Positions 25,302 to 34,759 are shown, numbered from the stretch's first letter. The stretch: 64,000 bases of DNA from KK5 sp034043675 (GCF_034043675.1 NZ_JAXCLA010000003.1:744001-808000), one strand, 5' to 3'. A program made the numbers and translations. The notes: generated from the letters alone by a model not told the origin.

Positions 25302-25820
25302 ATGGCAAAGTTTCAACCCCGCGCGCAGACCGAAGGCAACGACGACGGCCTGAAGGAAAAGATGATCGCGGTCAACCGCGTCACCAAGGTGGTCAAGGGC
25401 GGCCGTACGCTGTCCTTCGCCGCTCTGACGGTGGTCGGCGATGGCGATGGCCGCATCGGCATGGGCAAGGGCAAGGCGAAGGAAGTTCCGGTCGCCGTGC
25501 AGAAGGCCATGGAATCGGCTCGCCGCAACATGGTCAAGGTCAGCCTGCGTAACGGCACGATCCATCACAACGTGGTGGGCGAGCACGGCGCTTCGCACGT
25601 CATCATGGCTCCGGCACCCGCCGGTACCGGCGTCATCGCCGGCGGCCCGATGCGCGCTGTCTTCGAAGTGATGGGCGTGACCGACATCGTGACCAAGAGC
25701 CACGGTTCGACCAACCCGTACAACATGGTTCGCGCCACGCTGAATGGCCTGAAGCGCGCAACCACGGCTTCGGAAGTCGCTGCCAAGCGCGGCAAGTCGG
25801 TCGAAGACATCCTCGGCTGA
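25302..25820 (+). CDS. rpsE: 30S ribosomal protein S5
   Basis: S5 contributes to decoding fidelity and is the target of spectinomycin-resistance mutations. The product is 172 aa with the double-stranded-RNA-binding fold segment VNRVTKVVKGGRTLSF. Confidence 0.98.
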   Translation: MAKFQPRAQTEGNDDGLKEKMIAVNRVTKVVKGGRTLSFAALTVVGDGDGRIGMGKGKAKEVPVAVQKAMESARRNMVKVSLRNGTIHHNVVGEHGASHVIMAPAPAGTGVIAGGPMRAVFEVMGVTDIVTKSHGSTNPYNMVRATLNGLKRATTASEVAAKRGKSVEDILG

Positions 25821-25842
25821 TCGGCCCACTGGAGAGACGAAC

Positions 25843-26025
25843 ATGTCTGAAAAGAAAACCGTTACGGTCAAGCTGGTTCGCAGCCCGATCGGCACCCGTG
25901 CCTCGCACCGTGCCACCGTGGTCGGCCTGGGCCTGCGCAAGCTGAACAGCACGAGCACGCTGGAAGACACGCCGGCAGTGCGCGGCATGATCAACAAGAT
26001 CGCCTACCTCGTCCAGGTGCTGTAA
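25843..26025 (+). CDS. rpmD: 50S ribosomal protein L30
   Basis: This is a small large-subunit protein of 60 aa, starting MSEKKTVTVKLVRSPIG, with GGAGAG upstream. Confidence 0.97.
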   Translation: MSEKKTVTVKLVRSPIGTRASHRATVVGLGLRKLNSTSTLEDTPAVRGMINKIAYLVQVL

Positions 26026-26050
26026 GCGCCTGACGAACGAAGGACACAAG

Positions 26051-26488
26051 ATGCAACTCAACACCATCAAGCCCGCAGCGGGCGCCAAGCACGCCAAGCG
26101 TCGTGTCGGCCGCGGCATCGGCTCCGGTCTGGGCAAGACGGCTGGCCGTGGTCACAAGGGTCAGAAGTCGCGCGCCGGTGGCTACCACAAGGTCGGCTTC
26201 GAAGGCGGTCAGATGCCGCTGCAGCGTCGCCTGCCCAAGCGTGGCTTCAAGTCTCAGTCGCTGAAGTTCAACGCCGAGATCAACCTGTCGGACCTGCAAG
26301 CGCTGGCCGGCGAAGAGATCGACGTGCTGACGCTGAAGGCAACCGGTCTGGTGCCGGAACTGGCCAAGTCCGTCAAGGTCATCCTGTCGGGCTCGATCAG
26401 CCGCAAGGTCACGCTGAAGGGCGTGGTCGCAACGAAGGGTGCCAAGGCAGCCATCGAAGCGGCCGGCGGCTCGGTCGTCGAAGCCTAA
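26051..26488 (+). CDS. rplO: 50S ribosomal protein L15
   Basis: L15 is a late-assembly protein. The product is 145 aa, with the Gly/Arg/Lys-rich N-terminal part typical of the family (GRGIGSGLGKTAGRGHKGQK). Confidence 0.98.
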   Translation: MQLNTIKPAAGAKHAKRRVGRGIGSGLGKTAGRGHKGQKSRAGGYHKVGFEGGQMPLQRRLPKRGFKSQSLKFNAEINLSDLQALAGEEIDVLTLKATGLVPELAKSVKVILSGSISRKVTLKGVVATKGAKAAIEAAGGSVVEA

Positions 26489-26507
26489 GCAGCCAGGAAC
26501 AGGGCAA

Positions 26508-27818
26508 GTGGCTACCAACGCAAACCAACTGGCGAAGAGCGGCAAGTTCGGCGACCTGCGTCGTCGTCTTGTGTTCCTGCTGCTGGCTTTGGTCGTGTAC
26601 CGCATCGGGGCGCATATCCCGGTGCCTGGTATCGACCCGGCCCAGCTGCAGCAGTTCTTCAAGCGGCAGGAAGGTGGCATTCTCAGCCTGTTCAATATGT
26701 TCTCGGGCGGTGCGCTGTCGCGCTTTACCGTCTTCGCGCTGGGCATCACGCCCTACATCTCGGCTTCCATCGTCATGCAGTTGATGGCGTATGTGGTGCC
26801 GAGCCTGGAAGCGCTGAAGAAGGAAGGCGAGGCGGGTCGCCGCAAGATCACGCAGTACACGCGCTATGGCACGCTGGGCCTGGCGATCTTCCAGAGCCTG
26901 AGCATCGCGCTCGCGCTGGAAAGCTCGCCCGGTCTGGTGATCTCGCCCGGCTTCGGCTTCCGCCTGACGGCGGTGTCCAGCCTGGTCGCCGGCACGATGT
27001 TCCTGATGTGGCTCGGCGAGCAGATCACCGAGCGTGGCCTGGGTAACGGGATCTCGATCCTGATCTTCGGCGGTATCGCCGCAGGTCTGCCTGGTGCGAT
27101 CGGTGGCTTGCTGGGTCTGGTGCAGACCGGTTCGATGGGCGTGGTTTCGCTGCTCTTCGTGCTGGCCCTGATCGCCGCGGTGACCTACCTGGTCGTGTTC
27201 GTCGAACGCGGCCAGCGCAAGATCCTGGTGAACTACGCCAAGCGTCAGGTCGGCAACAAGGTTTACGGTGGCCAGTCGTCGCACCTGCCCCTGAAGCTGA
27301 ACATGTCGGGCGTGATCCCGCCGATCTTCGCGTCGTCGATCATCCTGCTGCCGACCACGGTCGTGAGCTGGTTCGCCACGGGCGACAGCCTGCGCTGGTT
27401 GAAGGACATCGCGGACATGCTGCGTCCGGGTCAGCCGATCTACGTGCTGCTCTACGCTGCTGCCATCGTGTTCTTCTGCTTCTTCTACACGGCGCTCGTG
27501 TTCAACAGCCGCGAGACCGCCGATAACCTGAAGAAGAGTGGCGCGTTCATTCCGGGTATCCGCCCGGGTGACCAGACTGCGAAGCATATTGACAAGATCC
27601 TGTCGCGGCTGACTCTGGTCGGTGCTGTCTACATCACGGGCGTGTGCTTGTTGCCCGAGTTCCTGAACCTGAAGTTCAACGTGCCGTTCTATTTCGGCGG
27701 TACGTCCCTGTTGATCATCGTCGTCGTGACGATGGACTTCTGGGCCCAGGTGCAGTCCTATGTGATGAGTCAGCAGTACGAGTCGCTGCTGAAGAAGGCA
27801 AATTTCAAGGCCAGCTGA
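26508..27818 (+). CDS. secY: Preprotein translocase subunit SecY
   Basis: SecY is the channel of the Sec translocon in the inner membrane. The 436-aa product has the ten-helix pattern of the family, the YRIGAHIPVPGID start and the C-terminal FWAQVQSY segment. The start is GTG at 26508, 19 bases after rplO; the longer open frame begins inside rplO and is rejected. The ribosome binding site is modest (AGGA or AGGG). Confidence 0.97.
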   Translation: MATNANQLAKSGKFGDLRRRLVFLLLALVVYRIGAHIPVPGIDPAQLQQFFKRQEGGILSLFNMFSGGALSRFTVFALGITPYISASIVMQLMAYVVPSLEALKKEGEAGRRKITQYTRYGTLGLAIFQSLSIALALESSPGLVISPGFGFRLTAVSSLVAGTMFLMWLGEQITERGLGNGISILIFGGIAAGLPGAIGGLLGLVQTGSMGVVSLLFVLALIAAVTYLVVFVERGQRKILVNYAKRQVGNKVYGGQSSHLPLKLNMSGVIPPIFASSIILLPTTVVSWFATGDSLRWLKDIADMLRPGQPIYVLLYAAAIVFFCFFYTALVFNSRETADNLKKSGAFIPGIRPGDQTAKHIDKILSRLTLVGAVYITGVCLLPEFLNLKFNVPFYFGGTSLLIIVVVTMDFWAQVQSYVMSQQYESLLKKANFKAS

Positions 27819-27870
27819 GGCTGAACCTTTAGTCAACAACCAAGTTCCAACTCAATACAGAAACGAAGGC

Positions 27871-28089
27871 ATGGCGAAAGACGACGTCATTCAGATGCAG
27901 GGTGAGATTCTCGAGAATCTTCCCAATGCGACGTTTCGTGTGAAGTTGGAGAACGGGCACGTGGTTCTCGGTCACATCTCCGGAAAGATGCGGATGCACT
28001 ACATCCGCATCCTCCCCGGCGACAAGGTGACCGTGGAACTGACCCCGTACGATTTGAGTCGTGCTCGCATCGTGTTCCGGGCGAAGTGA
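27871..28089 (+). CDS. infA: Translation initiation factor IF-1
   Basis: IF-1 occupies the A site during initiation. The 72-aa product is a single S1-type OB fold, starting MAKDDVIQMQGEILENLPN. It follows secY by 52 bases, in the standard order of this group. Confidence 0.98.
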   Translation: MAKDDVIQMQGEILENLPNATFRVKLENGHVVLGHISGKMRMHYIRILPGDKVTVELTPYDLSRARIVFRAK

Positions 28090-28151
28090 GCTTTTTACAC
28101 ACCCCGGTAACGCGCAAGTTGAGCGCATAAGAGTAGGTCAAGGAGCAGGCA

Positions 28152-28265
28152 ATGAAAGTTTCGGCATCCGTCAAGGCAATGTGCCGCAATTGCAAAGTCA
28201 TCCGTCGCAAGGGCGTGGTGCGCGTGATCTGTACGGATCCCCGCCACAAGCAGCGCCAAGGCTGA
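28152..28265 (+). CDS. rpmJ: 50S ribosomal protein L36
   Basis: This 37-aa protein starts MKVSASVKAMCRNCK. It has the zinc ligands CxxC...C...H (CRNC, then IC and PRH), so it is the zinc-containing paralogue. AAGGAG lies upstream of the ATG. Confidence 0.97.
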   Translation: MKVSASVKAMCRNCKVIRRKGVVRVICTDPRHKQRQG

Positions 28266-28299
28266 TAGCTGCACGACACGAGCGAATTAGAGGACGCAC

Positions 28300-28665
28300 A
28301 TGGCACGTATTGCTGGTATCAACATTCCGCCGCAAAAGCACACTGAGATCGGTCTGACGTCGATCTACGGCATTGGCCGTACGACCGCGCAGAAGATCTG
28401 CACCACTTGCGGCATCCCGTTCGACAAGAAGGTCAAGGACCTCACCGATTCCGATCTGGAAAAGATCCGTGAAGAAGTGGGCCGCATGACGATCGAAGGC
28501 GATCTGCGCCGCGAAATGTCGATCAACATCAAGCGACTGATGGACCTGGGCTGCTACCGCGGCTTCCGTCATCGCCGTGGCCTGCCGATGCGCGGCCAGC
28601 GCACCCGCACGAACGCCCGTACCCGCAAGGGTCCGCGTAAGTCGGCTGCGACCGGCAAGAAGTGA
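28300..28665 (+). CDS. rpsM: 30S ribosomal protein S13
   Basis: S13 forms intersubunit bridges from the head. The product is 121 aa, starts MARIAGINIPPQKH, and has the basic C-terminal tail with RGQRTRTNARTRKGPRK. Confidence 0.98.
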   Translation: MARIAGINIPPQKHTEIGLTSIYGIGRTTAQKICTTCGIPFDKKVKDLTDSDLEKIREEVGRMTIEGDLRREMSINIKRLMDLGCYRGFRHRRGLPMRGQRTRTNARTRKGPRKSAATGKK

Positions 28666-28691
28666 TCTGCGGCAAGCACTGAAAGACAAAC

Positions 28692-29096
28692 ATGGCAAAA
28701 GCACCTAACAACTCTGCTGCCCAGCGCGTCCGCAAGAAGGTTCGCAAGAACGTCGCCGACGGTATCGCTCACGTGCACGCATCGTTCAACAACACGATCA
28801 TCACGATCACTGACCGTCAAGGCGGCGCCCTCTCCTGGGCTTCGTCGGGCGGCCAGGGCTTCAAGGGCTCGCGCAAGTCCACGCCTTTCGCTGCACAGGT
28901 TGCCGCTGAAGTCGCCGGTCGCGCCGCTCAAGAGCAGGGCATCAAGAACCTGGACGTCAAGATCAAGGGCCCGGGCCCGGGTCGCGAGTCTTCGGTCCGT
29001 GCACTGGCTGCCCTGGGCATCCGGATCAACTCGATCTCCGACGTGACGCCGGTGCCGCACAACGGCTGCCGCCCGCAAAAGCGTCGCCGCATCTAA
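28692..29096 (+). CDS. rpsK: 30S ribosomal protein S11
   Basis: S11 is a platform protein of the small subunit. The product is 134 aa with the conserved HNGCRPQKRRR end. A strong terminator follows before rpsD. Confidence 0.98.
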   Translation: MAKAPNNSAAQRVRKKVRKNVADGIAHVHASFNNTIITITDRQGGALSWASSGGQGFKGSRKSTPFAAQVAAEVAGRAAQEQGIKNLDVKIKGPGPGRESSVRALAALGIRINSISDVTPVPHNGCRPQKRRRI

Positions 29097-29137
29097 ATTT
29101 CGATTTAGTGCAATAATCGCGGATTCAATTTCCGTAA

Positions 29138-29171
29138 GCCGGCTGGCGCGCAAGTGCCAGCCGGCCGTTTT
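29138..29171 (+). terminator. Intrinsic terminator or attenuator between rpsK and rpsD
   Basis: A perfect 10-bp stem, GCCGGCTGGC (29138-29147) with GCCAGCCGGC (29156-29165), has an eight-base loop and is followed by CGTTTT. It divides the alpha operon before rpsD. I did not find a convincing promoter between it and rpsD, so partial read-through is likely. Confidence 0.8.
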
Positions 29172-29297
29172 GCTGAACCGATGCAAGTAGTTGCCCGGTT
29201 TCAATAAGCCCACCGTCTGAGCCCCGATAACAACATCGGCCAGACTCGCGCGGGATCCTCCCTGGGACCTGCGTCAGATTGATGAAGGACACGCAAA

Positions 29298-29921
29298 GTG
29301 GCACGTTACCTCGGCCCGAAGGCCAAACTTTCCCGCCGTGAAGGCACCGACCTGTTCCTGAAGAGCGCCCGCCGTTCGATCAGCGACAAAGCCAAGTTCG
29401 ACTCCAAGCCTGGCCAGCACGGCCGCACCTCCGGCCAGCGCACGTCCGACTTCGGTCTGCAGCTGCGCGAGAAGCAGAAGGTCAAGCGCATGTACGGCGT
29501 GCTGGAGCGTCAGTTCCGCCGCTACTTCGCCGAAGCCGAGCGCCGCAAGGGCTCGACCGGCGCCAACCTGCTGACCCTGCTGGAAAGCCGCCTGGACAAC
29601 GTCGTCTACCGCATGGGCTTCGGTTCGACCCGTGCCGAAGCGCGCCAGCTGGTCTCGCACAAGGGCATCACGGTCAACGGCGAAGTCGTGAACATCGCCT
29701 CGTACCTGGTCAAGGCCGGTGACACCGTCGCCGTGCGCGAAAAGGCCAAGAAGCAGCTGCGCATCATCGACGCGTTCAAGCTGGCCGAGTCCATTGGCCT
29801 GCCGGGCTGGGTGCAGGTCGACGGCACGAAGCTGGAAGGTGTCTTCAAGAAGGCCCCGGACCGCGATGAGTTCGGCGCCGAGATCAACGAATCGCTGATC
29901 GTCGAGTTGTACTCGCGTTAA
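29298..29921 (+). CDS. rpsD: 30S ribosomal protein S4
   Basis: S4 nucleates small-subunit assembly and represses the alpha operon in E. coli. The product is 207 aa and lacks the zinc-binding cysteines. The start is GTG at 29298 with AAGGA at 29285-29289. Confidence 0.98.
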   Translation: MARYLGPKAKLSRREGTDLFLKSARRSISDKAKFDSKPGQHGRTSGQRTSDFGLQLREKQKVKRMYGVLERQFRRYFAEAERRKGSTGANLLTLLESRLDNVVYRMGFGSTRAEARQLVSHKGITVNGEVVNIASYLVKAGDTVAVREKAKKQLRIIDAFKLAESIGLPGWVQVDGTKLEGVFKKAPDRDEFGAEINESLIVELYSR

Positions 29922-29934
29922 TCGTTTCGCTGCT

Positions 29935-29970
29935 GCCGGCGGTGCCCTTGCGGGCTTCGTCGGCTTTCCC
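29935..29970 (+). terminator. Possible attenuator hairpin between rpsD and rpoA
   Basis: The arms 29935-29947 and 29952-29964 pair over 13 positions, with two G-U pairs and one mismatch, around the loop TTGC. A short T/C-rich tail follows (TTTCCC). The weak tail suggests partial termination or RNA processing. Confidence 0.45.
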
Positions 29971-30057
29971 TCGTCTGGGCTGCGCCAGTACGGCCGGTCC
30001 GGACTGGTCCTCAGCCTTATCGGTGTAACGAACCGAGGGTATTGAAAGAAAGACCTC

Positions 30058-31047
30058 ATGCAAACAAACCTGCTCAAACCCAAATCCATCAATGTGGAGC
30101 CTCTGGGCGGTCATCGCGCCAAGGTGACGCTGGAGCCGTTCGAACGCGGTTATGGCCACACGCTGGGCAATGCCCTGCGCCGTGTGCTGCTGAGCTCGAT
30201 GGTGGGTTATGCGCCGACCGAAGTGACGATTGCCGGCGTGCTGCACGAGTACTCCGCCATCGACGGCGTGCAGGAAGACGTGGTTCACATCATGCTGAAC
30301 CTCAAGGGCGTGGTTTTCCGCCTGCACAACCGCGATGAAGTGACCCTGGTCCTGCGCAAGGAAGGCGAAGGCCCCGTCACCGCCGCCGACATCCAGACCC
30401 CGCACGACGTCGAGATCATCAACCCGGATCACGTCATCGCCCACCTGTCGCAAGGCGGCAAGCTGGACATGCAGATCAAGGTCGAGAAGGGCCGCGGCTA
30501 CGTCCCCGGCACGATGCGCCGCTTCGGCGACGAGCCGACGAAGTCCATCGGCCGCATCGTCCTCGATGCCTCGTTCTCCCCGGTCAAGCGCGTCAGCTAC
30601 GCCGTCGAGAACGCCCGCGTCGAGCAGCGTACCGATCTGGACAAGCTGGTGATGGAGATCGAGACCAACGGCGCCATCTCGCCCGAGGAAGCGATCCGCG
30701 CTTCGGCCAAGATCCTGGTCGAGCAACTCGCCGTCTTCGCACAGCTGCAGGGCACCGACCTGGTCGACGCCTTCGACCAGCCGGCCCAGCGTTCCAGCAG
30801 CTTCGATCCGATCCTGCTGCGTCCGGTCGACGAGCTCGAGCTGACCGTGCGTTCGGCCAACTGCCTGAAGGCCGAAAACATCTACTACATCGGCGACCTG
30901 ATCCAGCGTACCGAGACCGAGCTGCTGAAGACCCCGAACCTGGGTCGCAAGTCGCTCAACGAGATCAAGGAAGTCCTCGCTTCGCGTGGCCTGACCCTGG
31001 GTGCTCGTCTCGAGAACTGGCCGCCCCAAGGTCTCGACAAGCGTTAA
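30058..31047 (+). CDS. rpoA: DNA-directed RNA polymerase subunit alpha
   Basis: The alpha subunit dimerises to nucleate the polymerase core and contacts activators through its C-terminal domain. The product is 329 aa, with the N-terminal GYGHTLGNALRRVLLSS motif and the C-terminal domain (ELTVRSANCLKAENI) intact. Confidence 0.99.
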   Translation: MQTNLLKPKSINVEPLGGHRAKVTLEPFERGYGHTLGNALRRVLLSSMVGYAPTEVTIAGVLHEYSAIDGVQEDVVHIMLNLKGVVFRLHNRDEVTLVLRKEGEGPVTAADIQTPHDVEIINPDHVIAHLSQGGKLDMQIKVEKGRGYVPGTMRRFGDEPTKSIGRIVLDASFSPVKRVSYAVENARVEQRTDLDKLVMEIETNGAISPEEAIRASAKILVEQLAVFAQLQGTDLVDAFDQPAQRSSSFDPILLRPVDELELTVRSANCLKAENIYYIGDLIQRTETELLKTPNLGRKSLNEIKEVLASRGLTLGARLENWPPQGLDKR

Positions 31048-31146
31048 TCGATTTTTGAAAGTGGGTGAGCCTCTCCGAGGCCACCCGGTGCACCCGGGCA
31101 GTACCTGATACGGCTGCTGGGATTAATCTGGAAAGGAACAAGCACC

Positions 31147-31539
31147 ATGCGTCACCGTAACGGCCTCCGTAAGCTGAACCGTACTTCTGAACACCGCAAG
31201 GCGATGCTGCGCAATATGTGCAACTCGCTGCTGCAGCACGAAGCCATCAAGACCACCCTGCCCAAGGCCAAGGAACTGCGCCGCGTCGTCGAGCCGCTGA
31301 TCACCCTGGCCAAGGAGCCGACCGTCGCCAACCGTCGCCTGGCTTTCGACCGCCTGCGTGACCGCGACATGGTCGTCAAGCTGTTCGACGTGCTGGGCCC
31401 GCGCTTCAAGGCGCGCCCGGGCGGCTACACCCGCATCCTGAAGATGGGCTTCCGTGTTGGCGACAACGCGCCGATGGCCTATGTCGAGCTGGTCGAGCGC
31501 ACCGAAGCCGACGCCTCGGCTGAAGCCGCCGCCGAATAA
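31147..31539 (+). CDS. rplQ: 50S ribosomal protein L17
   Basis: L17 is at the tunnel-exit side. The product is 130 aa, starts MRHRNGLRKLNRTSEHR, and ends in an Ala/Glu tail. It is the last gene of the alpha unit and is followed by a strong terminator. Confidence 0.98.
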   Translation: MRHRNGLRKLNRTSEHRKAMLRNMCNSLLQHEAIKTTLPKAKELRRVVEPLITLAKEPTVANRRLAFDRLRDRDMVVKLFDVLGPRFKARPGGYTRILKMGFRVGDNAPMAYVELVERTEADASAEAAAE

Positions 31540-31562
31540 GCGCATCTCGCTTCCGCGACCCG

Positions 31563-31590
31563 AAAGGCCAGCCTCCGTGCTGGCCTTTTT
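31563..31590 (+). terminator. Intrinsic terminator after rplQ
   Basis: The stem AAAGGCCAGC (31563-31572) with GCTGGCCTTT (31579-31588) is perfect over 10 bp with the loop CTCCGT, and it ends in a five-base T-run. It closes the ribosomal supercluster. Confidence 0.92.
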
Positions 31591-31686
31591 CATGCCCGTG
31601 CGCCTGGCAAAACCTTGGCAATACGGCGCGGCGCGAATCGGCATAAGCTGCCGGCCTCCCCGCAGACATTCCTCTTCCTGCAGACC

Positions 31687-33522
31687 ATGTCCCGACTTCT
31701 GATGCGTGCCCTTGCGGGCCTCGTGTTCCTCGCCCTGGCGCTGGGCCTGTCGCCCGCCCGGGCCGACGACTTTCTCGACCCCGAGCAGGCCTTCGCGCTG
31801 CAGGTTCATACGCTCGACGACAAGACCGTCGAAGCCGCGTGGGCCATCGCGCCCGGCTACTACATGTACCGCGAGCAGTTCAAGGCGGCCATCGAGGGCG
31901 CCACGCTCGGCGAGCCGGTCCTGCCCGCCGGTGACCGGAAGTTCGACGAGACCTTCCAGAAGGAGGTCGAGATCTATCACGATCGGCTGGCGGTCCGCCT
32001 GCCGGTCTCGGCCGCTAACGGCCCATTCAAGCTGACCGTGACCGGCCAGGGCTGTGCGGTGAAGGGCCTGTGCTATCCGCCGATGACGACGGTGTGGCAG
32101 GTCGACCTTGCCAAGGGCACGGCCACCAAGCTCGACACGCCCGATCCGCTGGCGGCAGGTGCAGCGGCCGAACCAGCCGCGCAGCAGCCCGCCGCCGTTC
32201 CTGCTCCAGCATCGGCATCCGCTGGCGATCGCATTGCTTCCACGCTCGCTGCCGGCCACTTCTGGCCGATCGTCGGCCTGTTCCTGCTGCTGGGCCTGGG
32301 CCTGTCGCTGACGCCCTGCGTGCTGCCGATGCTGCCCATCCTGTCCAGCATCATCGTCGGCTCCGGCGCGCCGTCGCGTGCGCGCGGCCTGCTGCTGGCT
32401 GTCGGCTATTCGCTGGGCATGGCCGTCGTCTACACGCTGCTGGGCGTGGCGGCGGCGCTGGCCGGCGAAGGCCTCGCCGGTGCCCTGCAGAAGCCTTGGG
32501 TGCTGAGTCTGTTCGCGCTCGCGCTGGTGGCCTTCTCGCTATCGATGTTCGGCGCCTACGAGCTGCAGTTGCCCTCGGGCCTCAGCGGCGGGCTGACGCA
32601 GTTCTCGCAGCGCCTGCCGGGCGGCCAGGTGGGTGGCGTGTTCCTGATGGGCGGCGTCTCGGCGCTGATCGTCAGCCCCTGCGTCACCGGCCCCCTGGCC
32701 GGCACCTTGGTCTACATCAGCCAGACGCGCGACGTCGTGCTGGGCGGCAGCGCGCTGTTCGCGCTCGCGATGGGCATGAGCGTGCCGCTGCTGCTGCTGG
32801 GCGCTTCCGCCGGCACCCTGCTGCCGCGCGCCGGCGCCTGGATGGACGGTGTCAAGCACTTCTTCGGCATGCTGCTGCTCGCCGTGGCCATCTACATGGT
32901 CCAGCCGGTGCTGCCGGTCGCGGCAGCGCAATTGCTGTGGGGCGGCCTGCTGGTCGCGGCCGCAGCGATGTTCGGCCTGTTCGAAGCCACGCCCGCGGCG
33001 CGTCCGCTGGCCTGGCTGCGCAAGTCGGTGGCGGTGATAGCGCTGGTCTGGGGTGGCGCGCAGCTGATTGGTGCAGCGCAAGGCGGCACCGATCCGCTGA
33101 AACCGCTCGGCTCGCTGGCACTGGGCAGTCCGGCCACGGCGACGACCGCGAAGGCCGGCGCGGCCGCCGAGGTTCAGTTCCAGACGGTTCGCAGCATCGC
33201 CGAGCTCGATGCCGCCATCGCCGCCGCCGGCAAGCCCGTGATGCTGGACTTCTATGCCGACTGGTGCGTCTCCTGCAAGGAGATGGACCGCGACACCTTC
33301 ACCGATACGGCCGTGCGCGAGCGCCTCTCGCATGCGCTGCTGCTGCGTGCCGACGTCACCGCCAACAGCCCGGACGATCGTGCGCTGCTGAAGCGTTTCA
33401 AGCTGTTCGGCCCGCCCGGCACGATCTTTTTCGACGCCAAAGGCCAGGAGCTGCCCGATCGCGTGATCGGCTTCCAGAACGTCGAGCAGTTCGGCTCGTC
33501 GCTCAAGAGTGTCGGTCTTTGA
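31687..33522 (+). CDS. dsbD: Thiol:disulfide interchange protein DsbD
   Basis: DsbD carries electrons from cytosolic thioredoxin across the inner membrane to periplasmic DsbC/DsbG and cytochrome-c maturation proteins. The 611-aa product has a signal peptide, an N-terminal periplasmic domain with its redox pair C123/C129, a multi-helix membrane domain with the two conserved cysteines C211 (LTPC) and C332 (VSPC), and a C-terminal thioredoxin domain with CVSC (C527/C530). All three redox centres are therefore intact. The ATG at 31687 (MSRLLMRALAG) is placed directly before the signal peptide. It stands alone after the rplQ terminator; its stop overlaps the -35 box of the tRNA promoter. Confidence 0.95.
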   Translation: MSRLLMRALAGLVFLALALGLSPARADDFLDPEQAFALQVHTLDDKTVEAAWAIAPGYYMYREQFKAAIEGATLGEPVLPAGDRKFDETFQKEVEIYHDRLAVRLPVSAANGPFKLTVTGQGCAVKGLCYPPMTTVWQVDLAKGTATKLDTPDPLAAGAAAEPAAQQPAAVPAPASASAGDRIASTLAAGHFWPIVGLFLLLGLGLSLTPCVLPMLPILSSIIVGSGAPSRARGLLLAVGYSLGMAVVYTLLGVAAALAGEGLAGALQKPWVLSLFALALVAFSLSMFGAYELQLPSGLSGGLTQFSQRLPGGQVGGVFLMGGVSALIVSPCVTGPLAGTLVYISQTRDVVLGGSALFALAMGMSVPLLLLGASAGTLLPRAGAWMDGVKHFFGMLLLAVAIYMVQPVLPVAAAQLLWGGLLVAAAAMFGLFEATPAARPLAWLRKSVAVIALVWGGAQLIGAAQGGTDPLKPLGSLALGSPATATTAKAGAAAEVQFQTVRSIAELDAAIAAAGKPVMLDFYADWCVSCKEMDRDTFTDTAVRERLSHALLLRADVTANSPDDRALLKRFKLFGPPGTIFFDAKGQELPDRVIGFQNVEQFGSSLKSVGL

Positions 33523-33548
33523 CCAGTCATACAAAAACGGTATATACT
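33519..33548 (+). promoter_or_regulatory. Sigma-70-like promoter of the tRNA-fMet pair
   Basis: TTGACC (33519-33524) and TATACT (33543-33548) are spaced by 18 bases, and the first tRNA begins 13 bases after the -10 box. The -35 box overlaps the dsbD stop codon (33520-33522). Confidence 0.78.
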
Positions 33549-33560
33549 TGCAGGCTCAGT

Positions 33561-33637
<77 letters not shown>

Positions 33638-33687
33638 AAATTCCGATCTTGCATCGTTCATCGATTCGCAAGACTTACCCAGTCAGT

Positions 33688-33764
<77 letters not shown>

Positions 33765-33771
33765 GGAAATA

Positions 33772-33804
33772 CAAAGCCCGCCACGTGCGGGCTTTGTCGT
33801 TTTT
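33772..33804 (+). terminator. Intrinsic terminator after the tRNA-fMet genes
   Basis: The perfect 10-bp stem CAAAGCCCGC (33772-33781) with GCGGGCTTTG (33787-33796), loop CACGT, is followed by TCG and five T. Confidence 0.88.
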
Positions 33805-33874
33805 GTCGCGCCCGGGAATAAGCCCGCCACCGCGGCGGTATTGCATGGCAAGTGATCCCAACAGGAGCCTTGCC

Positions 33875-34759
33875 ATGAAGCTTCAACGACGCGACTTCCT
33901 CCAGCTCGCCGCCCTCGGCGGCGGCGCCATCTCGGTGGCCGGCCTGGCCGGTTGTGCCAGCCGCCCGTCGCCGGCGGACGAGTTTTACTTCGTCCAACTG
34001 TCCGACATCCATTGGGGCTTCAACGGCCCGCCCAATCCGGATGCGCGCGGCACGCTGCCGAAGGCCGTCGCCGCGGTCAATGCGCTGCCGACGCCACCGG
34101 ACTTCATCGTCTTCACCGGCGACCTCACTCACACCACCGACGATCCCATCGAACGCCGCCGCCGCATGGCCGAGTTCAAGACGATGATCGAGCCGCTGAA
34201 GGTGAAGACGATCCGCTTCCTGCCCGGCGAGCACGACGCCTCGCTGGATCGCGGCGCTGCCTTCCGCGAGAACTTCGGCGACACCTACTACCGCTTCGAG
34301 CACAAGGGCGTCCACTTCATCGCGCTGGACAACGTCTCGGACAAGGGCACGACGCTCGGCGCCGAGCAGCTCGCCTGGCTGAAGGCCGAACTCGCCACGC
34401 TCGATCCGAAGGCGCCGCTCGTCATCCTCGCGCACCGGCCGCTGTTCCCGCTGGTGCCCAAGTGGGACTGGCATACACGCGACGGCGCCCAGGCGCTGGA
34501 ACTGCTGATGCCGCACGAGCACGTCACCGTGTTCTACGGCCACATCCACCAGGAGCACCATTTTCAGACGGGCCACATCGCCCACCACTCGGCCCGTTCG
34601 CTGATGTTCCCACTGCCGGCCCCCGGCACGGCCGAGAAGCCCACGCCGTTGCCCTGGGATGCCGCGGCGCCGTACCGCGGCCTCGGCTGGCGCGGCATCG
34701 AGATCGAGCATGACGACAAGGCCTCGCTGACCGAGTACCCCGTCGGAGCCCAGGCATGA
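33875..34759 (+). CDS. Tat-exported lipoprotein metallophosphoesterase
   Basis: The 294-aa product is a calcineurin-like phosphoesterase. The metal-site motifs are present: SDIHWG (D44, H46), FTGDLTH (D83), GEHD at residues 118-121 (normally GNHD, so the Asn is replaced by Glu), LAHRPL and YGHIH. The leader has a twin-arginine motif (RRDFLQL) and a lipobox LAGC ending at C27, so it is probably a Tat-exported lipoprotein. The ATG at 33875 follows AGGAG at 33862-33866. It overlaps the cupredoxin gene by four bases. The substrate is unknown. Confidence 0.88.
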   Translation: MKLQRRDFLQLAALGGGAISVAGLAGCASRPSPADEFYFVQLSDIHWGFNGPPNPDARGTLPKAVAAVNALPTPPDFIVFTGDLTHTTDDPIERRRRMAEFKTMIEPLKVKTIRFLPGEHDASLDRGAAFRENFGDTYYRFEHKGVHFIALDNVSDKGTTLGAEQLAWLKAELATLDPKAPLVILAHRPLFPLVPKWDWHTRDGAQALELLMPHEHVTVFYGHIHQEHHFQTGHIAHHSARSLMFPLPAPGTAEKPTPLPWDAAAPYRGLGWRGIEIEHDDKASLTEYPVGAQA

